Part shown: positions 1-13,200 of the stretch, in pieces | How positions within the stretch are numbered: the stretch's first letter is position 1 | Layout: every line of letters begins with the position of its first letter | Source of the DNA: Nematopogon swammerdamellus | Lineage: Eukaryota > Arthropoda > Insecta > Lepidoptera > Adelidae | Length of the DNA stretch: 64,000 bases | Direction: 5' to 3' | Assembly (NCBI GenBank): GCA_946902875.1 | Contig: OX336358.1 | Coordinates: forward strand, 16,299,694-16,363,693 | The notes under the pieces: generated by a model | Databases searched by the model: none | What the model was told of the DNA's origin: nothing | What the model saw: only the letters and a program-made list of their open reading frames with translations | Translations under genes and position numbers: made by a program

Positions 1-38
1 AGTGCGAGGGTGGCTCGGGGCCGTGCTGCGAGCGGCTC
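1..38 (-). CDS. Possible alternative 3' exon, cut by the window edge
   Basis: On the minus strand a GTTGCAG acceptor (CAG at 39-41) precedes 38 bases that stay open to the window edge. Joined to the phase-2 end of the exon at 1565-1745 they would read R-S-R-S-Q-H-G-P-E-P-P-S-H. This could be an alternative last exon of the phosphodiesterase gene that skips the CaaX-encoding exon, or an exon of an unrelated gene, or chance. No homology is recognisable in so short a piece. Confidence 0.22.
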
Positions 39-584
39 CTGCAACACAACACACACACGAGCTGCGGTCACTCTCACGCACACACGCACACACAACCACC
101 GCACTTCTGTTTTAACATCTCGACCAAGGTATTCTCATTTCTTATTATTTGTAAAAATATTTAAATGTTAGAAAGGGTATAGCATGACAGTAATGTTCAT
201 CCAGTTTTTAAGAGAAAAATAGATAAATGATTAAATAACTCATTAATTAACTAACTAAATTGACAATAGCTCAGTGAAGTGAGTGAACAGGTTGAGTGTT
301 AGAGCAGCCCTGGCATTGTCACACCACACTACACATCAGCTGTCAACTCTGCTTCTTCAGCTCTTCTCCTTCTCAACAAGTCCTTCAGCAGTGTCTGTCT
401 GTACAGAAGCGCGCGTGTCTCCGAGCGACGCTAGTATAAACCAGCTTACTCCTTCATTATATTGTGCAGTGAGTGATTATAAAAGAACATTAATATATAG
501 TTATATTATAGTATCTCCAGCGAGCATGACAGCGTGGAGGAGACGTGAGAAGCTGCAGGATACAGACCGATGAAAACTTAGACG
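39..584 (-). other. 3' flank / 3' UTR of the Pde6 gene
   Basis: Sequence downstream of the TGA at 585-587 on the minus strand. It should hold the 3' UTR. I see no AATAAA on the minus strand before the window edge, only weak AATATA-like variants near 453-510. A CA-rich run lies at 48-95. No other gene is visible. Confidence 0.4.
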
Positions 585-807
585 TCACAACATGTGGCAG
601 AGGCGCGCGCGCGGCTTGCCTGCGCCTGCGCCGGCGCCGGCCGCGTCCTCCGCCTTGCCCTTGTGCTGCTGCTGCTGGTGGTGGTGGAGGGGCGCCAGCG
701 CGCCGTTGTTGTTGTCGGGCCGGTCTGGCGCGGCGGCGGCGGCGGAGGGCGGCGCCGGCGGCGGCGGCGGCGCCTCGCGCGAGCTCGGAGCCGCCGCGTA
801 CATTGAT
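585..807 (-). CDS. Pde6: Pde6 exon 17: low-complexity tail and CaaX box
   Basis: Acceptor CAG at 808-810 on the minus strand; phase 2 entry (AG|A gives Arg1001). The 73 following residues are Pro/Ala-rich, then HHHQQQQH, then a basic run KPRAR and the terminus L-C-H-M-L before TGA at 585-587. The last four residues, C-H-M-L, fit a CaaX prenylation box; Leu in the last place favours geranylgeranylation by general rule. Drosophila Pde6 also ends in a basic stretch followed by a Cys-containing CaaX box. The region is very GC-rich with triplet-like GCC/GGC runs, so length variation is likely. Confidence 0.85.
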
Positions 808-3800
808 CTGCATCGGAGCACCACACATTAAGATAACTTTTTCATTTAACACAATTTACAAAATTTAATCTAAAATAGAGTTGCCGACGCGCTCACTACG
901 CCCCAGCAGCGCCAACTATTTCATTGTACATTTGTATGTCTTATTTGATTACCTACTACTGTTACTACTATATATCGAGGTTGAGTTTGTACTCGATTGC
1001 GCTGTGCGGTTCGGACTGCTCGTTAATCCTACTAAGACGCAAGTTGTAATCATCGGATCACCTAAATTGTTGGCAAAGCTGGATAGGGATACTCGACCCG
1101 CCGTTGTTTTCAACGGCATAGCTATCCCCTACAGCAAGTGCGTTAAAAATGTTGAGCTTATGATCGATGCATCTCTTACATGGAGTGTGCAGGTTTGTGG
1201 CGGAGCGGAAACCGAACTGGTGAACTGGAAACTGGAATCAACTTGCTTCCTTGATCAGAGGAAGGATCTTAGGAGGAGCAAAAAAGAGTTTGGACGGGCG
1301 GGCGCGGGGCGGGGCGGGGCGGGGCGGGAGGCAGCAGAGTTGCGGGACGGTGGTATGATTTAGCTTAGCATCTTCTGGCCGCTTGTCTGGTGTTGGTGCG
1401 CCGTGATCATCTAAGTTACTTTCTATTCGGAAGGAAAATAGTATGGCACCAAGTATGGCCTTGTAGAGGCAGCTCCTCGAGTCGTTATCAGATCTAATTG
1501 GCACAACAATAGATGTGATGGATGAGGTGTTGTGTTTAGAGTGAAGGCGAGTGCTCGTGCGGACCTGGTGAGCTTGGTGCGCGCGGGCCGGTTGAAGGTC
1601 TGCGCCTTGCCGCGCCGCAGCGACTGGAACTTGAAGGGGCGGCTGGCGTGCGCGGCGCGCGTCGCCGCCCCCGCCCCCGGCGCCGCCGCCTCCCCCGCCG
1701 GCCGCAGCGTCGTCACCACCAGCTCCACGTCGTTCTTGTTCGATGCTGCCACGCACACACACACATCGCATTATACGCCGGCGGCGTAAGTAAATAATAA
1801 CGTTACTCGTAGGTATCAACAAATAACCGCAAATAAATTAGGCAACTTCAAGTAGGTATAGGTATAGGTTTAACTTAACTTGGGTATTAAGGAAAAACCT
1901 TTTCTAACATATACTATTATATTAACTTCCCTAGAAGACTCTCAGCATACTTATGGCATCTTTTGTCATCTGTCCAAAGCCTTTGACTGTGTAAATCATG
2001 AAATATTACTAATGAAACTAGAACATTATGGTATAAGAGACAACGAATTGCGTATATTCCAATCATATTTAGAAAATAGAGCTGAAATATGTGACGTCAA
2101 TGGCTTAAAATCGAATGTAGAATCAATTACAATGGGTGTGCCGCAGGGTTCTATCTTGGGACCACTATTGTTTTCAACTTATGTTAACGACATCTCAGGG
2201 AAAAGTAAGCTATAAGCTGGTATAAACCTTGCTAATGAACTAACTTTTCTTGGGGTAATATTTGATAAATGTTTTTATTGAGTTGTTTATGGGAACTGAC
2301 ACGATTGGCTACATCACCTACAAAATTCATGTTGTTTAGCCCAGAATACGTTGGTGAACTAGGTGTCGTGTCAGCTGATGTAATGCAATATATGAGAGTG
2401 GTGGTGGTGGCGTGGGTAGTACCGGCGAACTCCTCGATGGGCACGTCGATGGTGTCGTGGTCGATCCAGGTGAGGCCCATCTCCACCTTCTCGGCGAGGT
2501 CCTGCCAGCGCTGCCGGTTGTCGAGCGTGCCCGCGAGCAACGGCTTCATCCAGGGGAACGTGTCCGCGAGCGTCGTGTACAGCGGCACGCAGATCACGTC
2601 TATGAAGCCGACCTGCATCTGCGGCAGCTCGTCCTTGCGCTCCCTACGCACACCACGCACACACACACACAAGCGGCTTCATCCAGGGGAACGTGTCCGC
2701 GAGCTTCGTGTACAGCGGCACACAGATCACGTCTATGAAGCCGACCTGCATCTGCGGCAGCTCGTCCTTGCGCTCCCTACGCACACCACGCACACACACA
2801 CACAAGCGGCTTCATCCAGGGGAACGTGTCCGCGAGCGTCGTGTACAGCGGCACGCAGATCACGTCTATGAAGCCGACCTACATCTGCGGCAGCTCGTCC
2901 TTGCGCTCCCTACGCACACCACGCACACACACACACAAGCGGCTTCATCCAGGGGAACGTGTCCGCGAGCGTCGTGTACAGCGGCACGCAGATCACGTCT
3001 ATGAAGCCGACCTGCATCTGCGGCAGCTCGTCCTTGCGCTCCCTACGCACACCACGCACACACACACACAAGCGGCTTCATCCAGGGGAACGTGTCCGCG
3101 AGCGTCGTGTACAGCGGCACGCAGATCACGTCTATGAAGCCGACCTGCATCTGCGGCAGCTCGTCCTTGCGCTCCCTACGCACACCACGCACACACACAC
3201 ACACACACCCTCACACACCCTCACACACACACACACACACAAGTCATGTTTGCAATGTTGCCTGTTTCAGACATATTTTAAATATTGATGTACCTAGCTA
3301 TTTATCGATCGCAAAAATCGGAACGGTCATTTCTTGCACATTTTTACCTAAGCATAAGACCACTGAACTTATTGTACAAAAATATTTTTAGAATCCTTAC
3401 AGTTAGCTCTTTCAAATGAAATGTTAGTTGGCCCTCCATATTAATGTAAAATAAATTTGTATCTAGTTTTTGACGCGCGATATATATGCGCGTCATCAAG
3501 ATCTATCATTATGCCCAATTTAAAGTTTCTACGTTACTTAGTTTTTGAGAAAAACCTCTGTGACAGATGGACGGACGCCGGAGTGATCTTATAATGGTTC
3601 CGTTTTTCCTTTTAAGGTACAACCATAAAAAAGAAGTCGCAATAAAGTGTAGGTAGCAAGGAGTGAGCGTGAGAGTGGGGGAGTGGGTGTTGTGTTGTAT
3701 GTACCGGTCCATCATGGCGACCGGCTGCTGATTGAGCTGGAGCTTCTCGAGGTCGCCCTGGTCGAAGAACTCGTCGGCGACCAGCTTGGCCACCTTGTGC

Positions 3801-4127
3801 TGCACCTCCCACGGCTTCGCGATCGCAGACACGTCGCACGCCGTCATCATCATCCCGCAGAGCACTGCGCACACGCACACGCGGTCAGCAAGCCGCGCGC
3901 TAGCACGGTGAGAGAGCGGGGGGCTATGTGTACTCACGCTCCTTCTTGTCGGGACTCTGCCAGTCGAACTCGCCGTTGTTGACGAGCTCGAGGAAGCGAC
4001 TCTTCTTCTTGAAGTAGACGGCGAGGTCGGTGGACAAGATGGCGGTCTCCACGACGCGCATCACCGTGCGGTAGTCGCACGGCGACAGCGCCTGCGCACA
4101 CAAACACTGCCGCTAGAGATCTCCCTC

Positions 4128-4198
<71 letters not shown>

Positions 4199-7100
4199 GG
4201 GAGAGAGAGAGAGACTACCTGAAAGATGTTGTTGCTCTCGCTGTTGAGTATCATGACGCACTGGTCGAAGTGGTGGTGCTCCATGGTGGAGGTGGTGTAC
4301 AGGATGGCGAGCGGGCTCTCGGTCTTGGTCTGGAAGGCGTTGTTGGTGCCGCGGTGGTCGAGGTCGTGGCACAGGCACGCCACCAGCAGCCCAAGGATCT
4401 CCAGCTCGGACATGAAGCGCTCCATCTTGCCCGTCTTCAGCATCGCGAACATTGTCTGCGCCACGTTGAGTGCGTGCCGCCAGTTGTGATACTTCACCGG
4501 CCGGTAGTTCTTCTTCACGCTCAGGATGAACCGGCACAGCACCTGCGCGATCCAATCACATTTCATTTCATACAATAAATATATGACGTGAGCACATCGA
4601 AAGCAACTGCTAATGATTGCGACAATGACGTGAGCAAAGAGTTAGTATTACGTCGCTGCGCTCCTGTATAGAGAGAAGGTGAGCGTCGGTGAGGGCCATG
4701 CACCGCATTCCGCTCCCGCTAGTTATCTCCCTCGCATCAGCGAACTATGCCAGTGTCAAGCGTCATAGGATCGACAGTGTTTAATTAATATATATATATA
4801 TATTATACACAGTGTTGCAACCCCAACCGTTAAACCCGAAAGGGGGTTATTCTGTACATGAAACCGAACAACTTTTGTTCTACGACTTTTTAATTTGTAG
4901 AAAAAAAAAAAATTCCCCATACATTTTGAGAATAGGTATAAAAATTAATTTTATTTTTATTTCAATTTTTTTTTTTCGCCGCATATCTTATTTAGTTTCA
5001 CATATAGAACCACCCCCTGATGTTAGTTAAAAATATTACGGGGGCAATTGCATAATAAAAACAAGAAGGAAATGATGCAGCGAAAATGATCAACTCTGAT
5101 TTCTAATAATAATAATTAAAGAATTAAAGATTCTACGTTTTATTCATAAAATTCTTCATAAAATTACACAAACATGTTAATGAGGCGGACACGAAGGTCG
5201 TAGTCTAATTTAAGAACACGCCTTTCGTAGATGCCCAGGTTGTAGGTGGTAGTTCACATACAGCTAGTGTTGCCAGGTGTCCGGCTTTTTACAGTCGTGT
5301 CCGCTCAAGTATACTCACATCCGGCCCGTCCGGATATTGTTAGGCTTTAGGTTTTTTATCTTTCAACCACGCTCAAACCGCTGTTGCTGGGCCGATTTGG
5401 ATGAAAATTTACACATGGTCACAGGGATAGATCAAAACATAGATACGGACAGCACACTCACCGGATCTATTTATTTAAGTAGTTAAGCGTCCAAAATACT
5501 AAATTGTGTTGTCATCATAACCAACAGGGTGTGCAAAATGTCAGCTCAATCATTGAAAAACCGCAGGCTGGACTTGGGAGGAGATATAGGTAGGGAGTGT
5601 GCTCCACATTGTCCCGCCCGCCTCTGTTCACTCGCAGAGTCGCCGCTTGTCCAGGTGCTAGGTGTGAGATGACGGCGTGCGGTGCGAGCGGCGGTGAGAG
5701 AGTAAACAGAGTGCACTCACGTCGTAGGGTATGTGGAACAGGTCGACGAGGTTGCACTGCAGGAACATGCGCAGCGTCGCGCGGCACGTGTCCTCGTCCG
5801 ACAACCCGAAGTCTGTAACACACACGCGCGCGCGCGGCATATACAGTTTGCTGACATCCGTGTAGCCCACTCACCTCAGTACGTGGGTCGGTGGGTAGGA
5901 CCAAATCGGTCTGACTAGCTACCACCACCGTGCCGGAATAATGTCGGTAGAAACAGTTATAAACATTGAGCGTAGCCGGTAGCGCCGGCGCGGCAGAGAG
6001 CATCCCGCGCCGCCTCGTCAGCACGTAAGCGTCCACTGCTGACCCGGCCTTCAGCTCAGCGACACAATGATACTGTGCCTCGCTCGCACATTGCCTATCC
6101 TCGTGTAGGGAACACTCCTCGTCGCCTCCGGGCCGTGATGGTGAGAACTGTATGGTGCTGCATGCGAGCACATATTATATTGAGCGATCTGATCTGGGAG
6201 TGGATTACCCGAGTTAGGTACACTTTAGGAGCGTGCGGGTCACAACGTGCGTGCGAGGCTCTGGTGAAGAGTGAGAGCGTATTGCTCCTTATGTATTTAC
6301 AAGCTATACCTATATACCTAGATACATTACCTACAACATTACATTTCTCTTTAGGAAATAAGAAACTAAGTAGAAAAACATCTTATTTCTGAATTGTGTA
6401 TACCTAAATTGAAACCGTCAATTTCGTTATTTAATGAAAATGCCCTAATGCAACAGGGCGCGACGGCGGCGGGGCGGCGCGGGGGCGGGCGCGGCGCTCG
6501 CGCTGCGCTGCGCGGGGTCTGCTCATGTTGGTCGGCTAGACAAACTTCCCCTCTATCTATACCCGCACTATTGTGTATACAGAGTGCGGGGGTTTAGTGT
6601 TGACTATTGAATAAAGTTAAGAAAGCAAATGTAATGCAATGCGAGGCTGCACACCATTCGGAGGAGGTGAGGTGCGGTGAGTACAGACCGTGGAAGGTGA
6701 AGGAGTAGAGGTTGAAGGCCTCGGCGGACTGGATGTCGTCCCGGCTGAGCCGCAGCGTGTCCTCCACGGAGGCGGTCGCGTGGTACGACAGGCACTCCAG
6801 CGCCACCTGCCGCCAGCGCCACCGACACACATCACAACAACAACAGACAGTGGTGCAGTAGGTCGACTGTTGTTAAGCACACCTTGGCGCGGTCAGTACT
6901 TAGATGGGTGACCGCTCGACCGTGGACCGGATTCCACGTAAAACTGTAGGTCTCTTCCCTTCTTACCCCACTAGGTGGTAGGGTTTATCCCGCTCGGGTT
7001 GGTGCCATCGCACTGAATGAAACGTCGGTCGAAACGGCTATGTAAATAGGTAGTTCGTGTTTTCCGTCGTTCAGTGTAGACGACATGAAATGAAGGGAAG

Positions 7101-10100
7101 CGCTGACATGGCACCTAGTTAACACCAAGGTGTTATTGGGCTGACATCACGGATGTTGTAGTTGATGTAGCCAACTGTGTTAGTTTCCATAAAAAAAAAA
7201 TCTCTACCAGCTGCACATTACAAAACTCTTTTTTTTTTTTAAAAACCTGCTGAAATAATGTGATAAAGGCTCACAGAAGCCGCCGGCGAAGAGAAATCAA
7301 TTACGGCTGTGTTTATCTCTACTCCAGTATAGCCAGCCAGCAATCCAACCACAGGGGAAGTCCTGGTGTGGCACCTCCGCGGTGATGCTGGCTGCTCCGA
7401 GCATGCGCTCTGCCGACTCTCATATACCCATACCATATTAAATAACAGATTGTACACCTGCGTCAGGTTATGTGAAGAATAGTGAGGTGGGAGCCTTCCG
7501 GTCTGTTAGGACAGATTCTTGTATTGTACTGATCTCATAATGAACAAATCTCAAAATCACCTTTTCCCAAAATTCCTGATTTTCTAAATGTCTTTGTTTT
7601 TTAATGTCGGAAACTCTTATTGTCTGACAGAAAAGGTACAATAATCAAAGATATTATTATTATGTTAAATATCAACCTCTATCCTTGTCAGGCTTTCCAC
7701 TCCAACCAACTGAAACGGATCAACTATTTTTCTTTCCCAACGAATTAAGTTGGTCCGATAGGAATATTTTATTAATTTAAATTTGTTCCCATCTGACCAA
7801 TTGAAAGGGATCAACTATTTTTCTTTCCCAACGGTTTTTAAAATATGTAAATTTTGAAAAAATAGACAAAAATTATATTATATATATAGGCCAGGATTAA
7901 GAAACGTTAACAAACATGAAGTCACCAAAGTACCAGGGCAACAGAAATTCAAAGGAGGTTTCCATAATTTTATTGTATAATTAATCTCTATTATAATATG
8001 TAATGCCAGGCTAAAATAAAGAGGCCAGGATTCTCTCCCTGGCCTTGGATGAATGAATAATTCCTGGCACCTATTATTGAATACCATGAATACGCGTTTT
8101 CGATTAAGTTTCCGTAAAAGTTAATCGCTATTATAATAATAATATAAAATTATGGAAACCTCCTTTCAAATTTCTGCTGCCCTGGTACTTTAGAACCGGT
8201 CCCAGTAGTCTTAACAAGTAGTCTTTCGGGTTTCCACTTTACTTACGGTGACTGTATTCTGACCAATAAAACCAAGGAAACCAAATAGTTCCGCCCCGGG
8301 ACCCGATGGCATACCATACATCATATACAAAAAATGCCCATCAGTGCGGAAACACATGTTGAACATCTACAAAAGAATTTGGACGAACAGAGAAGTGCCA
8401 GACTGTCTTGGTAAAGCCGTGTTTGTTCTTCTACCAAAAAAGAAAGAAGTTACTGATCCCAAGGATATTAGACCTATAGCCCTTACGAACACAATTTCGA
8501 AAATATTCTTCTCCATTATACAGGCCAGACTACTCAAACACATGTGTACCAACGACTACTTACCGAAGAAGTACCAGAAAGGTTTTCTCCCAAGAGTTGC
8601 AGGGTGTCTCGAACATAATTCTTTGCTGACTGAATGTCTTAGAGATGCAAGGAAGAATGAGAGACAATTAACTGCCACGTGGTTAGACTTTGAAAACGCC
8701 TTCGGTTCGGTGCGCCATGAGTTACTATTAAAGGCGCTAGAGTGGTATAATGTGCCACCTCTGATCTGTAATATAATAGCCTCCTACTACAAAAAACTTT
8801 CCTTTGTAATACAAGTAAAAGGCGAAACGGAGAAGATACCGGAAATTCGTTACGGCATAGGACTTTTCCAGGGTTGCTGCCTCTCTCCTGTTACATTTAA
8901 CATTGTTATCAACATTCTAATTGATACGCTTGTCGTAAAAGAAAACAAATGGGGATACAGGTTCAAATATGGAGACACATATATGGCGGCCATCCTGGCA
9001 TTTGCGGATGATATTACGCTGTTAACCCGCAATCCAAAACAAAATCAGGCGCTTCTTAAGGTGGTAGATGACTATTGTGAATGGACCAAAGGGATGAAGA
9101 TAAAACCAGCGAAGTGCTACTGTTTGAGCTTAACCAGGAAAGGTTCAAAGTTTACCTCGAGCAATCCAGGTCTGACAGTAGCCGGAAAACCAATCGCAAC
9201 TGTGGCTGATGAAGCTCCTTTTAAATTCTTGGGCAAAAGGATCACCAGCAGAGGAAAGGAGCATCCTACTGATGATATTGTCCAACTTTTCGAAGAGAGC
9301 CTCCGCCAAACTGACAATCTTCCCCTCCTGGGTACACAAAAGGCATGGATTTACGATAACTACCTGACATCAAAACTTTCATGGCCATTTCTCGTCTACG
9401 ACTTCACAAAGCAAAACCTGACTAAATTAGACTCGTATGTGACCAGATTCCTGAAATCATGGTTTGGACTGGCTCACCCGGCTGACTCGTCAACGCTATA
9501 CAGATCTCACAATAACTTTGGACTGAACATTAAGAAACCGTCGATATTTTATCAAAAGGCGAGAATAGCCAAACGATGTATACTCAAAGACTCCAATGAT
9601 AGCGCTATTCAAGCCTTACTGGAATCTGAACTCGAGTCTGGAACTGGAATCGAGACTCGACTTCTACAAATCATTCCAAGTTGGTACACGCACCAATAGA
9701 TCTGGATTGGGCATAGAAACAGCAAAGTCTGATAAAGAAATACTGAAAGGTTTTGCTCAGGAGGACATGGAACAAGGCTTCACGCCTTAAACCTAGAAAT
9801 GCAGAATGATTGGCTAACAGTGGGTGACTTCTGCATCCCTCCTGCATTGAAGTGGAAATCCATAATATACAACTGGTCCCCTGAGCTGCTTAAGTTCTAC
9901 TTAAATGCATTCCAGCTTACTCTCCCCGACCCGAGTAACCTAGTTAGATGGGGGAAATCTACAAATAGACTATGCCCGTCATGTAAGGAGTTCGTAGGCA
10001 CGGCCAAACATTTGTTATGCGGATGCAAAATACTACTTGAGCGAGGCCAGTATTCCTACCGTCATGATAAAGTCCTCGAAATCATCAGAGAGGCCATCAA

Positions 10101-10243
10101 CCTGTCAATTGCACGGACCAGGAAAGGGCAAACCAGTAGCGGCTTCCAGAAGGTCAACTTTGTGAAACCTGGAGCCAATAAGCTGCCCAAAGATAGGACT
10201 AAACCTTCTTAAATTTTGGGAGCAGCAAAGGATTGGGAATTGT

Positions 10244-10279
<36 letters not shown>

Positions 10280-13200
10280 GGTTCACCGACAGGTCGGACA
10301 CATTTACATTCAAGTACGAGTATGTATAAGTACAGCATATTTAAAGCTATAGTGTGGACCCAATGACGGGCAAACACCTCCTTCAATATTTGCTGGCATC
10401 ACATTGCTTATAAATATAAATAATTTCTTCTACCCACCTAGAACAAAAACTAAAAATGACTGTAACTGCTCGCATGAAAAGTACCAGGAGCCCATAGGAG
10501 CCAAACGATGCTGTGGCGAAACGCAACGCAGCACGGCACGACCCATCCAGCAGAGCAGTATCGTTTACTCTGTTGCACTCACATCTCGACGCTACGTCCG
10601 TTTCGTCGTCGTCGATCGGCTCACGCATTCCGTATGAATGTAGGTACAACTTCCACTAACATTTCAGCAATCAGCACTGATCGTAAAATTATATCTATAA
10701 CTACTATGCTATATGACACCATAAACACTATGATGACGAAAAAACTATTTCAAAGGATTAACTATTAACAGATACCTAAACAATAATAATAATAAGTTAC
10801 TTTCACAAATATCTACGTAAATACAGAAAAAAAACTCGAAAATACATAAAGGCACATCCTCAACATATATAGGTATGTCTGCAAGAAATAAACAAATTAA
10901 CAAGTCACAATAAGCAAATAACAACTCGTCTCGAGAACTATAAAATACTATATACATAATTAGCACAAAATATTATATTCCTATCATACAACACACCATC
11001 ACGCCCACACACACACGCACACGCCCTCACACACACACACACACACACACTCCCTCGTGCCTTCACTATTTACATAGCTTGGTAGATTGCTTTGAGATGC
11101 TCCTTATACTTGCGAATTTTGGTGGAAAACATGTCTAAATCATGTTTCTTAGTCAACTCATTGTATTCGCGCGAAATGTTAGCTCTAGGACTGTAATGAA
11201 TGACCGAGTGATGTTCTGTACCTACGAACACTCAGAGGATTAAAGTTTCTCAACCGTGTCGATGGTCGTGGGATCTGAAAGGTAATTGATTGCAATATTT
11301 CGGCACATTCTGTGTAGTTATTTAGTATTTTATACAGAAACATTTGCCCTGCCATTTTTCGTCTGGAAGATAATGATAATAGTTTGTAATAATGAAGCTG
11401 TTGGCGACAGACACAATAATATTAAGAAAACTGCGAAATTAATAAATAAGGCTAGAACTATAGTTTCATATTCATATTATCGGTAAAGACCTGGGCCCAG
11501 GTAATTCATATAGGTAGGTAGTAGAGTAAGTTAGAATGTAAATTATAGGAAATATATGTTAGTCTGCCAATCAAAGTTGAAACTGGGGTCAGGATACAGG
11601 TATCAGCACACACGATGACGAGAGTAGAAACATATGGAGCATTGTATCCGAAAATAGATTTGTTATGAAGAAATACTAAGTCAAGGTTAGGGACCGCTCG
11701 ACTAGGAGACGCGAGCTGCGATGGAACAATGGGGTTCATTATTGGCGGGCGTGAGGTCATACGCGTGGTGGGTGACGACTATCCCGCCGACCCGGACGCA
11801 TGATGTAAACAATTCGCTGCTCCCGAGACAAACGAACATAGATTATTGGACTAGTCCCATTCAGACAGCTCCTCAGAACGGACCGACGACGGTAGAGAAG
11901 CTCTCGAACTCACGAAACATATATGACAGTGACGCTCCAGTGAAAATAATGATTAAAATAGAACCGAGAATAGAACCAAGTAAAACATAGTGACAGTTGT
12001 GTGCAGACAACCGGAAACGACGTTAGAACATACTCGTGATACCTATCGTGAATTGGTAGTGACAACGAACTATTTATAGTGACAACTAGTGACAAGTGAC
12101 AACTCAAGCGAATACTTGTTACCTGGCCTTGGGACTAAGATTGGTGGCGGGGTAACCCGTATGCTAGTTTCATTTGTCTCCACAAACTTCCCCAAACATG
12201 ATTAGTTTGAGAACAAAGAACAGTGCTTAATAAATAATGCATAAATAGTAAAACAGTAACAAGTGATTTGGTTTTAAAGAACCATTGTCAAGTTGACGCG
12301 TGCACAGGAGACGATTGACACTCCCACGATGAACAGTCGAACTGTAGATTGAGTCACGGTTTCGCCGGAGGAGACCGAACCGGCAAAGGGTGAACGCTGA
12401 CAGCGAATAGGCGAACCTTTATAAGTGTGAACTCTGGCGAATAGGTGAACTTATAAATGGGTGAACTTTTGTCAGTGAGTAAATGAAATGAATCCCTGAA
12501 CAGTGCTTTTTAACAGTGGTCCTTCGAGCCGGATCCGCGATGCCGTGGACTCAATTCGGCAGTGAAAAAAAGCCGCGATGCATAGTACAGTGACGGAGTC
12601 CGAAGCTTGCCTGCGTGCGCGCTTACCTGTGTGTCCGTGTACATCCGCGTGCCCGCGTCGCCGCGCCCTCTCCGCCGCGCTTGCGCAAGTTTCGCGTGCC
12701 GAGCTGCCGCGCCCGCGACGCCGCGCCTGCACCTGTGTGCCCGCACATACGTACGCGCCCATACACACCCGCGTGCTAGCGCCGAACCGCTGCACCTACG
12801 TGCCCGCGCCACAGCTGCGCCCGCACCGCCGCTGCGCCCAAGTGCGCGCGCCGCTGCACATGCGTGCCCGCACATACGTACGTGCCCACACACACCTGCG
12901 TGCCCGCACACACTCGCGTGCTTGCACCGCACGGCTGCGCTTGCACCCGCGTGCGCGCGCCTTTGCACCTGCGTTCCCGCACGTAGCTGCGTGCCTGCAC
13001 ACACCTGCGTGCCCGCACATACCAGCATGCCCGCGTCGCACCGCCGCACTTGCGCCCGCGTGTGCACGCCTCTGTACGCACACGCCTGCGTGCCTGTACA
13101 CACCTGCGTGCCCGCACATACCAGCATGCCCGCGTCGCACCGCCGCGCTTGCGGCCGCGTGCGCGCGCCTCAGTACACACTCGCCTGCGTGCCCACACAC

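Noticed and set aside
578..868. Plus-strand Arg/Pro-rich ORFs over exon 17
   Set aside because: These are GC-driven shadow frames of the Pde6 tail; the minus frame ending LCHML is supported by splice phase.
6863..6925. A functional 5S rRNA gene
   Set aside because: Only the 3' half of 5S is present, with mutations and a SINE-type body and A tail behind it.
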